Source: Eonycteris spelaea
Taxonomy: Eukaryota; Chordata; Mammalia; Chiroptera; Pteropodidae
DNA: 64,000 nt
NCBI GenBank assembly: GCA_003508835.1
Contig: PUFA01000170.1
Coordinates: 1 to 64,000 of the forward strand
Direction of reading: 5' to 3'
Positions 12,225 to 24,235 of this stretch are shown here, piece by piece. How positions within the stretch are numbered: the stretch's first letter is position 1; every line of letters starts with the position of its first letter. The notes beneath the pieces are model-generated. The model did not search any database. It saw nothing but the letters and a program-made list of their open reading frames with translations, and was not told where the DNA came from. A program made the translations under genes and the position numbers.

Positions 12225-12603
12225 AGACATGAGCCCCAGGCCTGGCTGCTCCCAGGTCCAGCTGTAATCCAGGCTCGGGGAGAGGATAGGACCCGGATTT
12301 GGAATGTTACATGAGTGTAGTAGGGCGCCTGTGTCTAACATATGTAAACATAACTCAGCTTACTGCATCATGCATGTGTGACAGGATGCCACTATTGTAC
12401 TCTGATATACATGGAGCCATGTGGTCTCCTAATAATGAAGCAGAGCATGTTCCCCGCAATAGAACGTGCTCCCCCAACAGAAGCGCGCCCCCTGCAATAA
12501 AGTTGGCATCTACCATTTCATTGTCATGTCAGCCCCCTGTCCGTTCTTCCAACTGGGCGTCTCACCACCGAAAACGTCCCTTCTCAATCAGCTGGGTGCT
12601 AAC
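12225..12603 (+). mobile_element. CpG-rich LTR-like insertion (putative endogenous retroviral solo LTR)
   Basis: A block of about 380 bases, clearly richer in GC and CpG than the flanks. It could start at the TG of 'tgagccccaggcctggc' (12231) and end at the CA of 'gggtgctaaca'. A polyadenylation signal 'caataaagttgg' lies in its 3' third (12497-12508), which suits an LTR with R-U5 downstream. No internal proviral genes, primer site or second LTR are seen. It is nested in an ancient repeat. No clear target-site duplication was found, so boundaries are uncertain. A SINE-like or composite insertion is the alternative. A 175-codon frame across it is not considered a gene. Confidence 0.45.
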
Positions 12604-12629
12604 AGGGTGCTATCTATCTATTATCTATC

Positions 12630-12676
<47 letters not shown>

Positions 12677-12770
12677 ATCTATCATATCTATCATCTGTCA
12701 TCTATCTATCATCTATCTACATACCTATCATCTATCTACCTACCTATCATCTATCTATCTAATCTCTTTT
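12604..12770. repeat. (TATC)n compound microsatellite
   Basis: A pure TATC core near 12630-12675, then degraded TATC units with ATC and TACC variants to about 12760. It lies directly against the LTR-like insertion, so it either came in as the tail or grew at the junction. Length variation is very likely. Confidence 0.95.
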
Positions 12771-12784
12771 CATTCACTTATTTA

Positions 12785-13210
12785 CTTACTTTTCTTAAGC
12801 AATTAGAGGATTGGCGTCACCTTTAATTAAGGTGGAAAAGAGCACAGGTATTAAGGAGGAGAAACAACTAAAGGTTCAGTTTTGAATTTCAGTTTTAAAG
12901 TAGACTTTAAAATTTCTACTGTTCATAGTAGTAGTGATGTATTGTATGCAGTGGGTACTGAGGTTCAGGGAGAGATACAGGTTGAAGGCATAAATTTTGG
13001 AGCTATCACACCTAATATTTTATTTATCAAGCTATGAGACTGGATGTGATCCAAGAGAGTGAGTGTGAATATAAAGGTCCAAGGACTAAGCCCTAGGACA
13101 TACCTGTGTTAAAAGGTATGAGGAATGAGAAGAAAGTCCCAAAGGAGAATTTAAAGAGTAGCCAATGAAACAGGAGGAAATTGGGAGACTTTGGTGCTTC
13201 AGGTCCCAGT
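12785..13210 (+). repeat. Ancient mammal-wide interspersed repeat, 3' part (split)
   Basis: Continues the repeat interrupted at about 12224. 'agcaattagaggattgg' is followed by 'ggttcagttttgaatttcag' (12872-12891), 'tcagggagagatacaggttg' (12966-12985), 'tatgagactggatgtgatcc' (13033-13052) and 'ggtccaaggactaagcccta' (13076-13095). The block order matches the known repeat and is collinear with the 5' part, so the two are one insertion. Confidence 0.55.
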
Positions 13211-13719
13211 GAAAAATAATTCTAAACTCAAGAAGGGAAAAATAAATGAAATTTACTTGCTCTCCATCCTCTTAAACTTCAAGACCTGAACTATGCCTGA
13301 TACTCCATATGCCATTTATGTACTAGAATTACTATGGAAGAAAATTGAGGATGATGAAACAAGACTCAAGAAGAAAAGCATTAACAGTATGTTAAAGCTT
13401 ATGAAGATGTAAGTAAAAATGCTCATTAACAAAAATAATAAACATAGCAATAAGCCTGGTTTCCAGATTACTTTTTATTATACTGCTGACCTCTTTGTAG
13501 AGGCTTTCACTTGACTCACAATCCCCCTGCCCCCACAAAACTGAAGGTGTATGTCACATTTCCAAATGAAATGAAATGAAAAGGGCCCAATGAACATATA
13601 ATTAATCTTAGGAATGTTGACTCAGATACTAAAAATAAATCACTGGACAAGTTATTAATTTATTCACTCATATATTCATCTAACTAACATTAATCATTTA
13701 TTTACTATGTTCCAAATAA
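13211..13719. other. Unassigned sequence
   Basis: No gene or named family. A small GAAAT reiteration is present near 13566-13580. Confidence 0.35.
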
Positions 13720-14215
13720 AAATTTTATGAGAGCAAATAGGACTGAGCAGAGGCAGGGGTGCAAGGTAAGGCAAACCGACAATGTGACCTTTCGGCTTTG
13801 ATTTAAAGAGTGATAAAAGAATTTCTAGGGGAAAAGCCAAGCCCATGGGCACAGCCGTAATGGAAGGAGCATGCTGGCATAGAAAAGCCCACAGAAGACA
13901 ATGATGAAAGTGTCTGGACTGTCAGAGCGAACGTATAATCTTCAATAGCACAATGGTTAGGGAAGGTGAAAAGGTTCACAGAAGACAGAGTTGGAAAAGC
14001 AAATTGTGGAGAGATCATGAAAGGCCTTTTTTTTGGTCAAGCTATGATTTTGGATTGTATCCTCTAAGTTATGGACAGATTTTTAAGCAGAGATATGACA
14101 TGATCAACATTGTTCTTTATAAAGATAACTTCAATGGCTCTATAGAGTCAATTTATTCGGTCAGGAACAGATATCAATCAAGCCTCCTGTTTGGCATCAT
14201 GGAGACAGCATAACT
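13720..14215 (+). repeat. Second copy of the ancient interspersed repeat
   Basis: The same family as 11640-13210. 'gagatcatgaaaggcctttt' (14011-14030) is followed by 'tatgattttggattgtatcc' (14043-14062), 'atttttaagcagagatatga' (14079-14098) and 'catgatcaacattg'. These match the 'gccttgtaggccatg', 'ggattttattct' and 'agcaggggagtgacatgatc' blocks. It lies only about 500 bases beyond the first copy. An 86-codon frame here is incidental. Confidence 0.55.
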
Positions 14216-15999
14216 GGTTGATTGACTGCGTACTTCACATCTTCAGTCGGTTGTTTTGACATGTGTATTCATAACCTCAGAATAAAAACGGTATTTTTAG
14301 CATGCTTGATTTAGTCCATAATTCTTGATGGCAGTTATCTTTAACAGTTAATTCTATCAAAAAATTACAAGTACAAATTTCACATATTTATTATTTTGAT
14401 AAAGATAAGCATTTTAAAGCGCATGAACTAGAAAATAATATTAACAACTGAACAAAAAGTGATACAGTTAAGACTTTTAAAATACAATCACGTACTATGT
14501 TAAGTAGTGGAAGTTAAAGTTGATGGAACAAGAATTTTAGGTTTTATTTTATGTCACCAACTGATATAATCATGAACTTCTTGCCTAGTCCTAAATGGGT
14601 AATTTATTTATTTTTATCCACAAAATGCAATACATTTTAAACTGATCCATGTTTTCTTGCATAATTTATGACAAGAAGTCAATTCGAGCAGGATATTATG
14701 TTGAACATCGGGAATAAGAAAAAGTATTACAAAAGAGATTTAAATCAAACTTGACATAGATATGAGCCTGATGTTAATTTCTGTGTCTAAGTGAGAGTTG
14801 CAGGCATAAATAACAGTAGCCAAGTTCTCAGCACTTTTCAGTTGAAGAAAACAAAATGATTTGGGGTTTCATTGTCCTCATGGTGTCCCATATCATCAGA
14901 ATACTGAGCTACATATGAATAGATGGTCAGTTGGTAGAAAGGAGAGGGACTTTGTAAAAATATAATAATAAATTGGATTAGATGTCTTCAAAGTTCCCTA
15001 CTGGCGCTCTCCTTTCCTTATTCATTCACTTAATAATGAGCAAAATGTTTTAGCTGCCATTTCTCCAGTAAGGTATAAACAAACTCACAAAAAAACATTG
15101 AAATAAAAATTATTCTAGTGCATAATGTTTCTGCTATGTCAAACAACTTTAGCCTCTAAAAATTTGGAGTGAAGCTCTACCAGATTATTTGGATGAAGTC
15201 ATTATTAAACAAACAAAATATAAAGCTCTAATGGAAATAAGGCGCATAGATGCCAGAGAAGAAAACATTAAATTCTCACTGCAAGCATACATTCATATGT
15301 CTTAATAACCCTAAATGTATTTACGACATAATAAGTAAGGAGACCACACGCATTTGATATTCACTCAACTTCTCATCACTGGCCTTAGTCCTTAATACTA
15401 TACAATGCCTCCTCTACTACATTTTAAAATTAGGCTGGCAAGATAATCCCCATTTTTGCCTGTTAGCTGGCATAATAATTAATGACATTCTGTTTTCCTC
15501 TCAAACATATCTCAGTTAAGATGATAAATTATATGATCATCTATTTATAATTTGTGACACCTTCTCTAGCATTTTTTCATGGCCTTTACTTTTTTCTTAG
15601 GGCTTTGTATATTCTCTTGTGTTGGAGAGTTAGCATTGAGATCTTTCACTTTTGGTTACATACATAATTGAAGTAATAGTCTTCTTTTGGAGGGAGCATG
15701 TTGGTTGAGAGCGTGTATATACATTTAATACATTAATATATTAATTTAAAGCATATCCTTGGCAACAACATGCATGAAATACCAGAATCCATCTGTGGAT
15801 TTTACAGTGCTAATTGACAGGTGCTGTAACTCGTAAAATGTTCACAGTCCACAGAAACAGAAAGAGCACCAGATGCGACTTGCCCAACAAGAAACCTCAA
15901 AAGCTATTCCCTCTGTATCTGCAGAAAACTGCCAAAAATATTTATTGTGGACATTATTTGTTATGGTGACAGAAAGTATGTGAATTAGAAAGGAACTGA
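14216..15999. other. Unassigned, largely unique sequence
   Basis: No gene or named repeat. The interval 15770-15960 has the texture of a conserved noncoding element (see findings). An alternating AT stretch occurs near 15715-15745. Confidence 0.35.
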
Positions 16000-16025
16000 A
16001 CACACACACACACACACACACACAC
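16000..16025. repeat. (CA)n microsatellite
   Basis: A pure CA run of about 26 bases. Confidence 0.97.
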
Positions 16026-16449
16026 CATTTAAACTCCCCAGAATTATTAACCTATGCATCTGGCCTGATAACTTCATATATCTAAACATAAAAGACATGT
16101 TAAACACAATATACTGACTTTGTTCTATCAGTAAATGAGGATATGGCTCTTATATTATGTCTGCTGTCGTTCCCCAATCTGCTTGAGTCATTTCACTAGT
16201 TTGTTAAAGCAATAAACATTATTTTCATCGTTTTGATTATATTCACTATAATTTCAAATTGGGTACTGCAATTTTTTCATAACTCAATATAACATTTAAA
16301 ATTTATATTTTTAATATCGATTTGCAATGCGTTCGTCAGCCAAAACCCTCTGCTTACATGACCCATGTTTTCTTGCATGTTGTCTACTTTTTCCATTGGA
16401 GACCTTAATATATTACTAATAGTTTTTAAATGCCCTAACACTTATAAAA

Positions 16450-17460
16450 CCTGTCGTATCTGAGTTCAGTTCTGATGTTTACTTTAGGCCTTTTTCATTT
16501 TCTTCTAGCTTTTCAGCATGACTTGAAATTTTTGAATTGAAAGGTGGGAGTTATGGGAGTTATATATCAGCTAATAGAAGCTGAGGTAAGTAGCCTTTAC
16601 TTTGAGGTTTGTGTTGATTTAGCTGGCAGTTGGGCTGTGTTTAATGTTTGCTCCAGCTGTAGGTGCCAGGGGCTTTATTTTCTCCCAGAGTCCTTGTTTT
16701 TGTCTCCCATGTTGTCTTTCGGTTTTCCTGAGAACTCTTTTTTAAATAGAAACTGAGCCTTGCAGCTCTTTTCGATGTAATCTACTGTTATTATACCGGA
16801 GTCCTGTTAATGTGGTGATAAGAAGCAAGGTGGGAAAGCATTCTATAATCTTAATTTCAGTCATTGTCTGTCTGGCACCTGGCTTGTTATCTTTAGAGAG
16901 TTTCTTTGATTTTTCCCCCCTATCTTAGGAGAAACAGGAAGGCTAGAGAGGGCTGGAGTCAGGGAAATACTCTTTCTCTAGAAGATATTTTTCCCAAGAG
17001 AGGTGACCTTTGTTATGAAAAATGTTCTGGATTTAATTTCAAAATGATTCATTTGCCACTCCACTGCCAGAGATATAAAGTAACTTTTGTTTTGGCTCCA
17101 CACAGTGTAAACCTGTAAGGTTCATGGAGGTAAAACGCATAAAGCGAGGCCCTCCCTAAGACCTTGGCCTCCAGTTGATTCTCACCTTCACCCTGGTCCA
17201 CACACAGCCTCCATTGATTTGTCAATATTACTATTTCGGTGTTCCTACTGTTTGGTTTCAGCGGAGCTTCTGCTCTGGATAAAGCGATCTAAACTCTGGT
17301 TCTCTGCCTATTTCTCCAGATTTCAAGGTGATTTACTTTGGGACCTTTATTCTATGATGAGTTAAAGAAAAGTCACTGATTTTCAGTTTGTACAACTTTT
17401 TTTATTGTTAGGAGAGCAAAGATGACTTCACACTCTTTACATGGCAGAGCCAGTCAGCAT
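16450..17460 (-). mobile_element. Putative L1-derived interspersed repeat block
   Basis: A block of about 1 kb, less AT-rich than its flanks, whose texture I recognise as recurring in mammalian genomes. Examples are 'gttcagttctgatgtttact' (16464-16483), 'ggagtcctgttaatgtggtg' (16798-16817), 'aaaaatgttctggatttaat' (17018-17037) and 'gagttaaagaaaagtcactg' (17360-17379). I think it is an antisense L1 5' or 3' untranslated region, but neither family nor orientation is secure. Two 70-codon frames inside it are not credible genes. Confidence 0.35.
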
Positions 17461-17672
17461 TTCCTCTAGATTTTTCAATAAATCACATTGGACTTACTTT
17501 TCTTGAATTACCTTGGTACTTGCACAAGAAAAGCAGTTGTAAAAGTTGCACTCTGGGCCCTAATGCAGGGTTTGTCTCCAGGTAGGTTGAACTCTGAATA
17601 CAATCATCTCTTTATAAAATAATAGATCCACTTCTGAGACCAGAAGGCTGCTTGCTTTTCTCAATTGTTATT
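17461..17672. other. Unassigned sequence
   Basis: Unique-looking sequence before a C-rich run. No gene seen. Confidence 0.35.
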
Positions 17673-17713
17673 GGGTGGGGATCTATCCCACCCCGCCCCC
17701 CCCCACCCCGGGG
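17673..17713 (-). other. G-quadruplex / i-motif-prone C-run with adjacent hairpin
   Basis: On the plus strand, C runs of 3, 4, 9 and 4 bases (17687-17709) are separated by single bases. The minus strand therefore has four G runs with one-base loops, a strong quadruplex pattern. 'gggtggg' at 17673-17679 is complementary to 'cccaccc' at 17687-17693, so a competing hairpin is possible. Confidence 0.7.
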
Positions 17714-18846
17714 AAGCCGAGGTTTATAGAGGGTAAATAGAACCATGTACTTGCCTACATTTTTCATTTTCAAATATTTTGTTAGTAGTAAATATTTTAT
17801 TAGTAGTATGTTTCTTTCATAAATTAAATAAACTTTGACAAATGTGATTCACAAATAAAACATTCAGTGATTATTTTACTAGATGTTGACTTTGAAAAGC
17901 ATGTTTTTCAGGTAAGTAATATTATATATTTTATAATCATCTACTTATACACATATACATATGTATATTCATATTTTATATTTGGAAAAATACTTGATGT
18001 TAACTTACTGATAAAAAAATCATGAAAAAAATCTTTAAAGTATTCTTAATTTTGTTTATCCTTTGTTTTTTGTTATTAAACCTACATTGAAGTCATTTTG
18101 TCATGTTTATAAAAGCACAGACAGTTGCTTTGGCAAATATTTAATGTCATAGATTTCAACAGAGAATTAGAAACTTCTATTACTTCTAGTAAAACTTTCT
18201 TGTCCTATACCCAAAGATCTCAGTTATTAATTCTGCCAACACTGATATATTCTGTCACCTCAAAAAGTTACTAAAGTTGAATTTACCTCATAAACAATAA
18301 AAAAGATAAAGAGTACATATCATAGAAGGGAAGTTGTGTTTAAATAGGAATAGTTTTTCAAATTAGTAATCACAGTAGACAATGCTTCATTAAAAAATGT
18401 AAAGAGATATATGTTAATGTTTTGAAATTACTAATAGATAACCTTCAAGTATTTGGAAATATGTCATGGAAATAATTAACTATAGTGCAATGACTCTAGA
18501 TAAGCCTTCTATGTAAGAAATACACCTCGAATAGTGAACCAAGATGTCAATTTAAACTTGACTCCATCACAATTTTAATTTTCCTTGTAAATGAACTTTT
18601 TATCAACAGAGAGACGAGAAAGCAGAAGTATTGTACATTAATTGTGTTTGTTCTTAATAAATTAAGTAAACCTTTATTTCATATTCTTCCTAGCAGGGTT
18701 TTCTTTTCCCTATTTTATTTAAATCTGTTATTCCCCTTACAAATTTTTGATACACAGTCATGTATATTATAAATTTAAATAACAGTAATATTTCAGTACA
18801 AACTTCACTCAGGCAACAATTACTTATCTATTGCCTCCTATGTCCC
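17714..18846. other. Unassigned AT-rich sequence
   Basis: No gene or named repeat recognised. A 'tttgttagtagtaaatattt' / 'ttattagtagtatgttt' local near-duplication lies at about 17778-17814. Confidence 0.35.
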
Positions 18847-19066
18847 AAGGTAGTTCCCAACTTTTTGGCACCAGATACTAGTTCTCTTATGCGAATACAA
18901 TGCCTGATGATCTGAGGTGGAGCTGAGGCAGTGATGCTAGCGCTGGGGAGCGGTGCAAAACACAGAGGAAGCCTGACTGGCCTGCTCGCCTGCCATCTCA
19001 CCAACTGCTATGCGGTGCAGGTTTCCTAACAGGCCACAGACCATAGCAGTTGGGACCCCATTCTAG
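18847..19066 (+). mobile_element. Nonautonomous hAT-type DNA transposon, internally deleted
   Basis: Termini are 'gtagttcccaactttttggc' (18851-18870) and 'atagcagttgggacccca', which are inverted with respect to each other as expected for hAT TIRs. The interior 'gatgatctgaggtggagctg' (18906-18925) and 'gcaggtttcctaacaggcca' (19017-19036) match a widespread placental element. The copy is shorter than the remembered full-length form, so the middle is deleted. No transposase. The family name is not recalled with certainty. Confidence 0.65.
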
Positions 19067-20289
19067 TGCTAGCAAAAGGAAAGAATGATGACTAAGGACA
19101 AATTAATTGATCTTTACTATACAGAAAGTGAAATTTTCTTAAGTGCTCACTAAACACATTTTTAATTATTATAAATAGCCCTAAAAGTTCTGCATTGGTT
19201 TCAGAAATTAGAAATTACATAGAATGTCCTCTTACACCACAATTACAATAGTACCAGAGATGGTAATGAAAACATTTGAGCAAATTCTACCACTCCTCCA
19301 CAACCAATATTAAAACCACCTGAAAATTTAAAAAACAAAACAAAAAAACACCACCACACTGACATCGCTGAGTCAATGAAAATAAACAAAGAACTTATTA
19401 AATAATAGAATGGAAACGCTGCGTATAACAACTTGTAGGTTAGTTATTTTCTGTACCAAGTAGTGTCCATAACCATAAAATGTTATTTTTGGAAAGGTGA
19501 ACAGAGAAAAAATAAGGAACCATATCAGCATAAACATATTAATATAAATTAAACTCAATTATTTATGAAAAGAATAGACAAAAATCAGGTATGCAGTAAG
19601 TGGAGAATTAAGAATGCTAAAAGCATTATTAAGTAAATTAGAAATATGAGAAACAGTTCTAGGATTGCAGTATGACGTACCCAACAAAAACCAATAAACT
19701 TTAGAAAGGCTTGGGTTTCCAAAAAAATCTTAGAGAATGAAGGAGAAGAAAATAAAGAAACTTAAAAATAACTAAGGCAAATGCACATTTTGTGTACAGT
19801 GTATGTATGTGGTTTTGTTTGAAGAAATGTTCCCGAATTTTTGGTAGAATCACATGTTTTGTTATTTTTCTAAAAAAGTTTAAAAAATCTGGTAGCAATA
19901 GACTTAGAAATATTGCTGTCTTTTACTTGGAAATATAATTTATGGAAATATCAAAAAATACACAAATGCAGTCAAATTTTAAGCAAAAAGTGTTCATGGC
20001 ATCGTTTTATAGCAAATATACGATAGTTAATATAGCATAAATATATAAATAATAAATTTAATATCTATAGTAAATTTGACATTAAAAATAATGTTCAATA
20101 GCCAAAATTTTATTGTAAATTTTATATAAAATAACATTATAAATTCCAATTTCATAAAGTGAAAGTGGAGTATATTAAAATGGTTTATAGCAATATTTGA
20201 GAACATATTTTGTTAATGAAATCTGTCACTGTTTCTCATGTTTATATCCAAAAAGGGGAATCAATATATTTGCCAGGATTACATGATGA
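19067..20289. other. Unassigned very AT-rich sequence
   Basis: No gene. The part 19900-20250 vaguely recalls old L1 3' sequence but not well enough to call. Confidence 0.3.
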
Positions 20290-20525
20290 GTTTATTTTAC
20301 TTTTATTAAATTTATTGAGTGACATTGGTTAAATAAAAATTATATAGGTTTCAAGTGTACAATTCAATAATATGTTATATGTATATTGCACTGCGTGTTC
20401 AGCACCCCAAGTTAAATTTCCTTCTGTCACCGTATATTTGACTCCTTTCACTCTTACCTACCTCCCCTGCCCCACCCTTTCCCTCTGGTAAGGACTAAAC
20501 TGTTGTCTGTGTCTGTGAGTTTTAC
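20290..20525 (-). mobile_element. Bat-type L1 3' end, antisense
   Basis: The minus strand reads 'acacttgaaacctatataat' (reverse of 20343-20362) followed by 'ttaaccaatgtcactcaata', a terminus I associate with L1 elements in bats. Further 5' on the same strand come 'ggtgctgaacacgcagtgca' and 'accagagggaaagggtgggg'. It is a short 5'-truncated copy with a weak A-rich tail on the left side. Divergence is moderate. It is the main taxonomic clue in the window. Confidence 0.7.
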
Positions 20526-23500
20526 ATGGTGAGGGCAAGGCATCATTTAGTGAAATCTGACACCTAATGAAGGTTTTTATTCTCTCCAACAAATCCCTGG
20601 GTATTCTAACTAATATATTACTTAGTCACTAAGTGTATAACTCAAAATCAACATGTCAATAACAGAAATATTCCCACCTAAACAATTTTTTTTGAAGAAT
20701 AGATGTTGGTAGATGCTCAGTATTTTACTTATGTCTATTAATTGAATCCTACTTACTACCAAATATTTATTTAAATGTTTAAAACTAAATTGTTATACAA
20801 AAAATTAAAGTCTAGATAACAGCCCATGTCTTACAATTTTCTTTAAGATAAGTGTAATTTCCTCAGTATGCTTTATTAATTAATGTTTCTGCATCAAAGT
20901 TATGTTTAGAGGCACTTAATCATTTGCCAAAGTTGTTATTCTGAGTTGTTCAATTTCTCATTGCATTAAGGCCTTTTAAAATAAATAATAATAATCTAAG
21001 ACACAAGTGTACATTTCAATAGTAATAGTTTATTTGTACACCCAAAAATATGGTGACCATCACAGTACCACTTAGCTATTATATATTACCCCATATGATT
21101 AATTTAGAGTATAAAGGATAAAGGAAAAACACTAATATGGTTTAAAAAAACACTAATATTATGTGTTACCATTACAACAGACACTTATATGTACACACAC
21201 GTTCTGTTTAGTTCTTTAAAAAATTTTTAAACCTGCAGAAGGAAATATTAAAACAAAGACACATCGCATTTAAGTTTAAATAAACATTCTCTGGAAAAAT
21301 ACTTGGAAATTTTGAAAACAGTTTGTGAAGTTGTGGTGTGAAGCCAAATTTAGATGTCAATCTACTTTAAATGATTGTGATGGGTAATTATAGAATTAGC
21401 CTTGTTATGGTGTTAAATTAAGTACTAACAATATATATTTTTAACATATGGAATTGTCCAAAGCATTTTAATCACCTGTTTCATCGTATGACAACAAAAT
21501 AATCTTATTTAGTTTGTTTTATTAAGTAAACATTTTAAAATATCTTTCTTGCTTAAAGCAGATATAAATGCTAATACTGGTTAAAATATTAGAATAAGAT
21601 AGATTGGCATTGTTTAATAAATTTATAATTTAGAAAAAGATCAGTATAACTAGCTCAGATCATTGTTTATTGCTCAGGAAATAAACCACATTAAATATGA
21701 GAAGTGCATTAGAATATAAAAGCTTTACAAAGAAAATTCCTCCAGGTCTGTTATTCTCTAAGCAATTTAAAATGCTTTGAATCCATTACACCTACTTATA
21801 TTGTGTAGGTCATAAAAACAACTTGGCATCCAGCAGTTTTATGGAGTTTACTATGGCATTGCTGTCCAGCAGCCTAAACTTTAGTTTATATTTAGTATCT
21901 TAAGTAACAGCTTTCCTTTTACATAATCTCTAGTACTATAAATTTTTTCTGCTTAAGAAATGAAAAAAACAAGCTGAGTAAATTGTGAAATATATATCAT
22001 GTTATCTATATAAAAAGCAACTCATAAAAATGCTCAAGTACTTAAAATGACAAAAAATTAGTTGTGTGAATCTTCTAACCTCAAATTTCATGTTAAAAAA
22101 AAAAGCACTTTTACTGAACTTGAACATGGCATTGAAACGTGAAAAACTATCATCACTCCATTTGTCTTTATGAGTATAAAATAATTTTATATTACCAAAT
22201 ATATAAAGTAGATGGATGTATAAAGTAGTTCCTTAAAGCCTGAGATATCTCTAAAGTTTAATATATGATGACAGGGAAAAAAGTGCATACTGACTTGCAA
22301 AAGCCATTTTTTTCTATTTGACATTCAATGTTACTTCATCCCAAAATACTGCGGTTCAATTTAACAGGTTTATGAAATGTGTATACATTGTTATAAATTT
22401 CGACAACTACAACTTCTGTTTTATTGGTAGAATATTATAAAAAATTTGTTTAGATGTGATCATAGATTTGATACCTTCCATATCAAGTACATTTCTGCTC
22501 TATAGGCTTCATAATTTATTAGGAATATTGCTTTTAATCACAATGTTGCATTACACAACAATTTATGTTCTAGAATCACAACAAAAATTTACCTTCGAGT
22601 CTGCCACAACCAGTCCATGTTCCCTGCCATTACATGCAACTTTTTCCCACAGATTGTGGCAATTGTTTTTCTACTCTGATGGGTGGTCTCATGGAGCATT
22701 TTGGCTAACATCCATTTATCAGATGACCATCCTGGGATTACCAAATATTAACCTCTTGGCTCTTACATTCTGATTTTTTAAATTCTCTTTTCTTTTCAAG
22801 TTTTGTTCATCTATGATGGAATTCTTATAACAGTTTCTAAGAAGTTCTTTTTCTGTTTTGCAAGTCTTTGTACAAGATTAAATCAAAGAATGTAGCATAA
22901 TCATCTGCTACTCATTTCCCCTAACTTCTACAGAGTTTCTTCTACAGTGACCTTGTAGCTTTATACAAGCAATATCTTTGAGTAGCCACCTAAGTTGATT
23001 GAACTTCTGGATAAGATTCACTCTACAGAGGAATATGCAATAGTTATTTATGGCATTACCATTTTCATTTTTAATATAAATCCATCAATAAACACTTGTA
23101 AAGTAATAATGGTACTGAAGTGTCCAAAAGCTTTGTTTAAGACATGTTTAAACCACAGAGCCATAATTATGAGCTTTTTCCTAATAAGTAAGAGTATGAA
23201 AGTTGGCAAATTGAAAATGTTATAAAAACACATGGCACAATGAAAAGAAGAAAGTAACAAATGTTCATAATTAATCACCTGCATAGAAATGATGTGTGTT
23301 TTTATTTAGCAATAGAGACTGGACTGCATGTATTAACTTCTGAGTTAAAGAAAATCCTGGTATGAGCTCTGAAGACAGTTTGACTAATTTTAGAAAAATT
23401 TATGCAAGATAATTTTTAATTTTCTGAGAAAAGAGGTTGTTTATTCAGGAGGCCAGAGAAGAAGTGGAAGGAATAGAAGAGCAAAACTGGCTACTGAGAG

Positions 23501-24214
23501 TAAAGCTGAGTAGAGAAAGGCATATATTAAAAATGGCGTGGTTCGGACAGTTCCGTCTTTGAGAAACACTACTTTGGGGCGAGCATTTTTTTTAGAGGCT
23601 TCGCCATTCCAATTTTGAAAGCTGAATAATTTTTTAATACCGTTTCATCAAATTTCTAGGTTTCCTCTAAATTCATCAATTTTAACGTGTCCAAAGTTCC
23701 ACATAATGGCCAATGTTATGGTGAGTTTATATCTAGAGTGCTTTCCCAATACAACTTTAGGATTACAGTGAGATTTCATTCAGTAAGTGTGAGGTCTTCC
23801 AGGAGGAGGTAGCAGCTTTGAAATACATAAACCTATGACAGAGAGGGAAAAGGCACCAAAAGGCCCCATGTCAGTCAAAAGTGTGTGTTTGCAAAAGCGT
23901 GTATCTTGGGATCCCGAGCCATTCGGGAATAAGAAAGGGCTTCAGCTTCAGTGGCTGAATCATTCTGGGCCCTGACCTTGAACAAAATGAACTGAACTTA
24001 TTTAATAAGTTAACTAGTCAAGCAGTGTTATCATGAAGGTTCACAGCTAAGACTGACTAATCACTTTTCACTGTTGTTCACCAATCTAATAAAACATCCA
24101 AACATTAGTCCCCAGGCCAGCTTAAACTGGATAGGAAGTTTTTGAGGTCTACGTGTCCATTCGTACTCTATGGAAATCCTCCTTAAATATTAACCAGATA
24201 CAAGAAGAGTGAAG
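20526..24214. other. Long unassigned AT-rich tract
   Basis: Almost 4 kb with no named repeat. Sequence at 22450-23250 is less simple, and the minus strand of 21000-23250 reads rather like 3'-UTR texture, with an AATAAA-type signal near 21030, but no coding exon joins it. A 105-codon frame at 22456-22773 has no recognisable domain. Confidence 0.35.
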
Positions 24215-24235
24215 AAAAAAAAAAAAAAAAAAAAA
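24215..24235. repeat. Poly(A) run of about 21 bases
   Basis: A homopolymer run on the plus strand. No retroposon body of a known family is recognised upstream. Confidence 0.9.

Noticed and set aside
12225..12603. A full provirus
   Set aside because: No gag, pol or env coding region and no second LTR nearby. Only a solo LTR-like block.
12299..12826. 175-codon plus-strand frame
   Set aside because: It spans the LTR-like block and the TATC array. The second half is Tyr-Leu-Ser-Ile repeats from the microsatellite.
22456..22773. 105-codon frame as a possible small protein
   Set aside because: No domain, no start context of note, no splice or UTR evidence. Expected by chance in a window this size.
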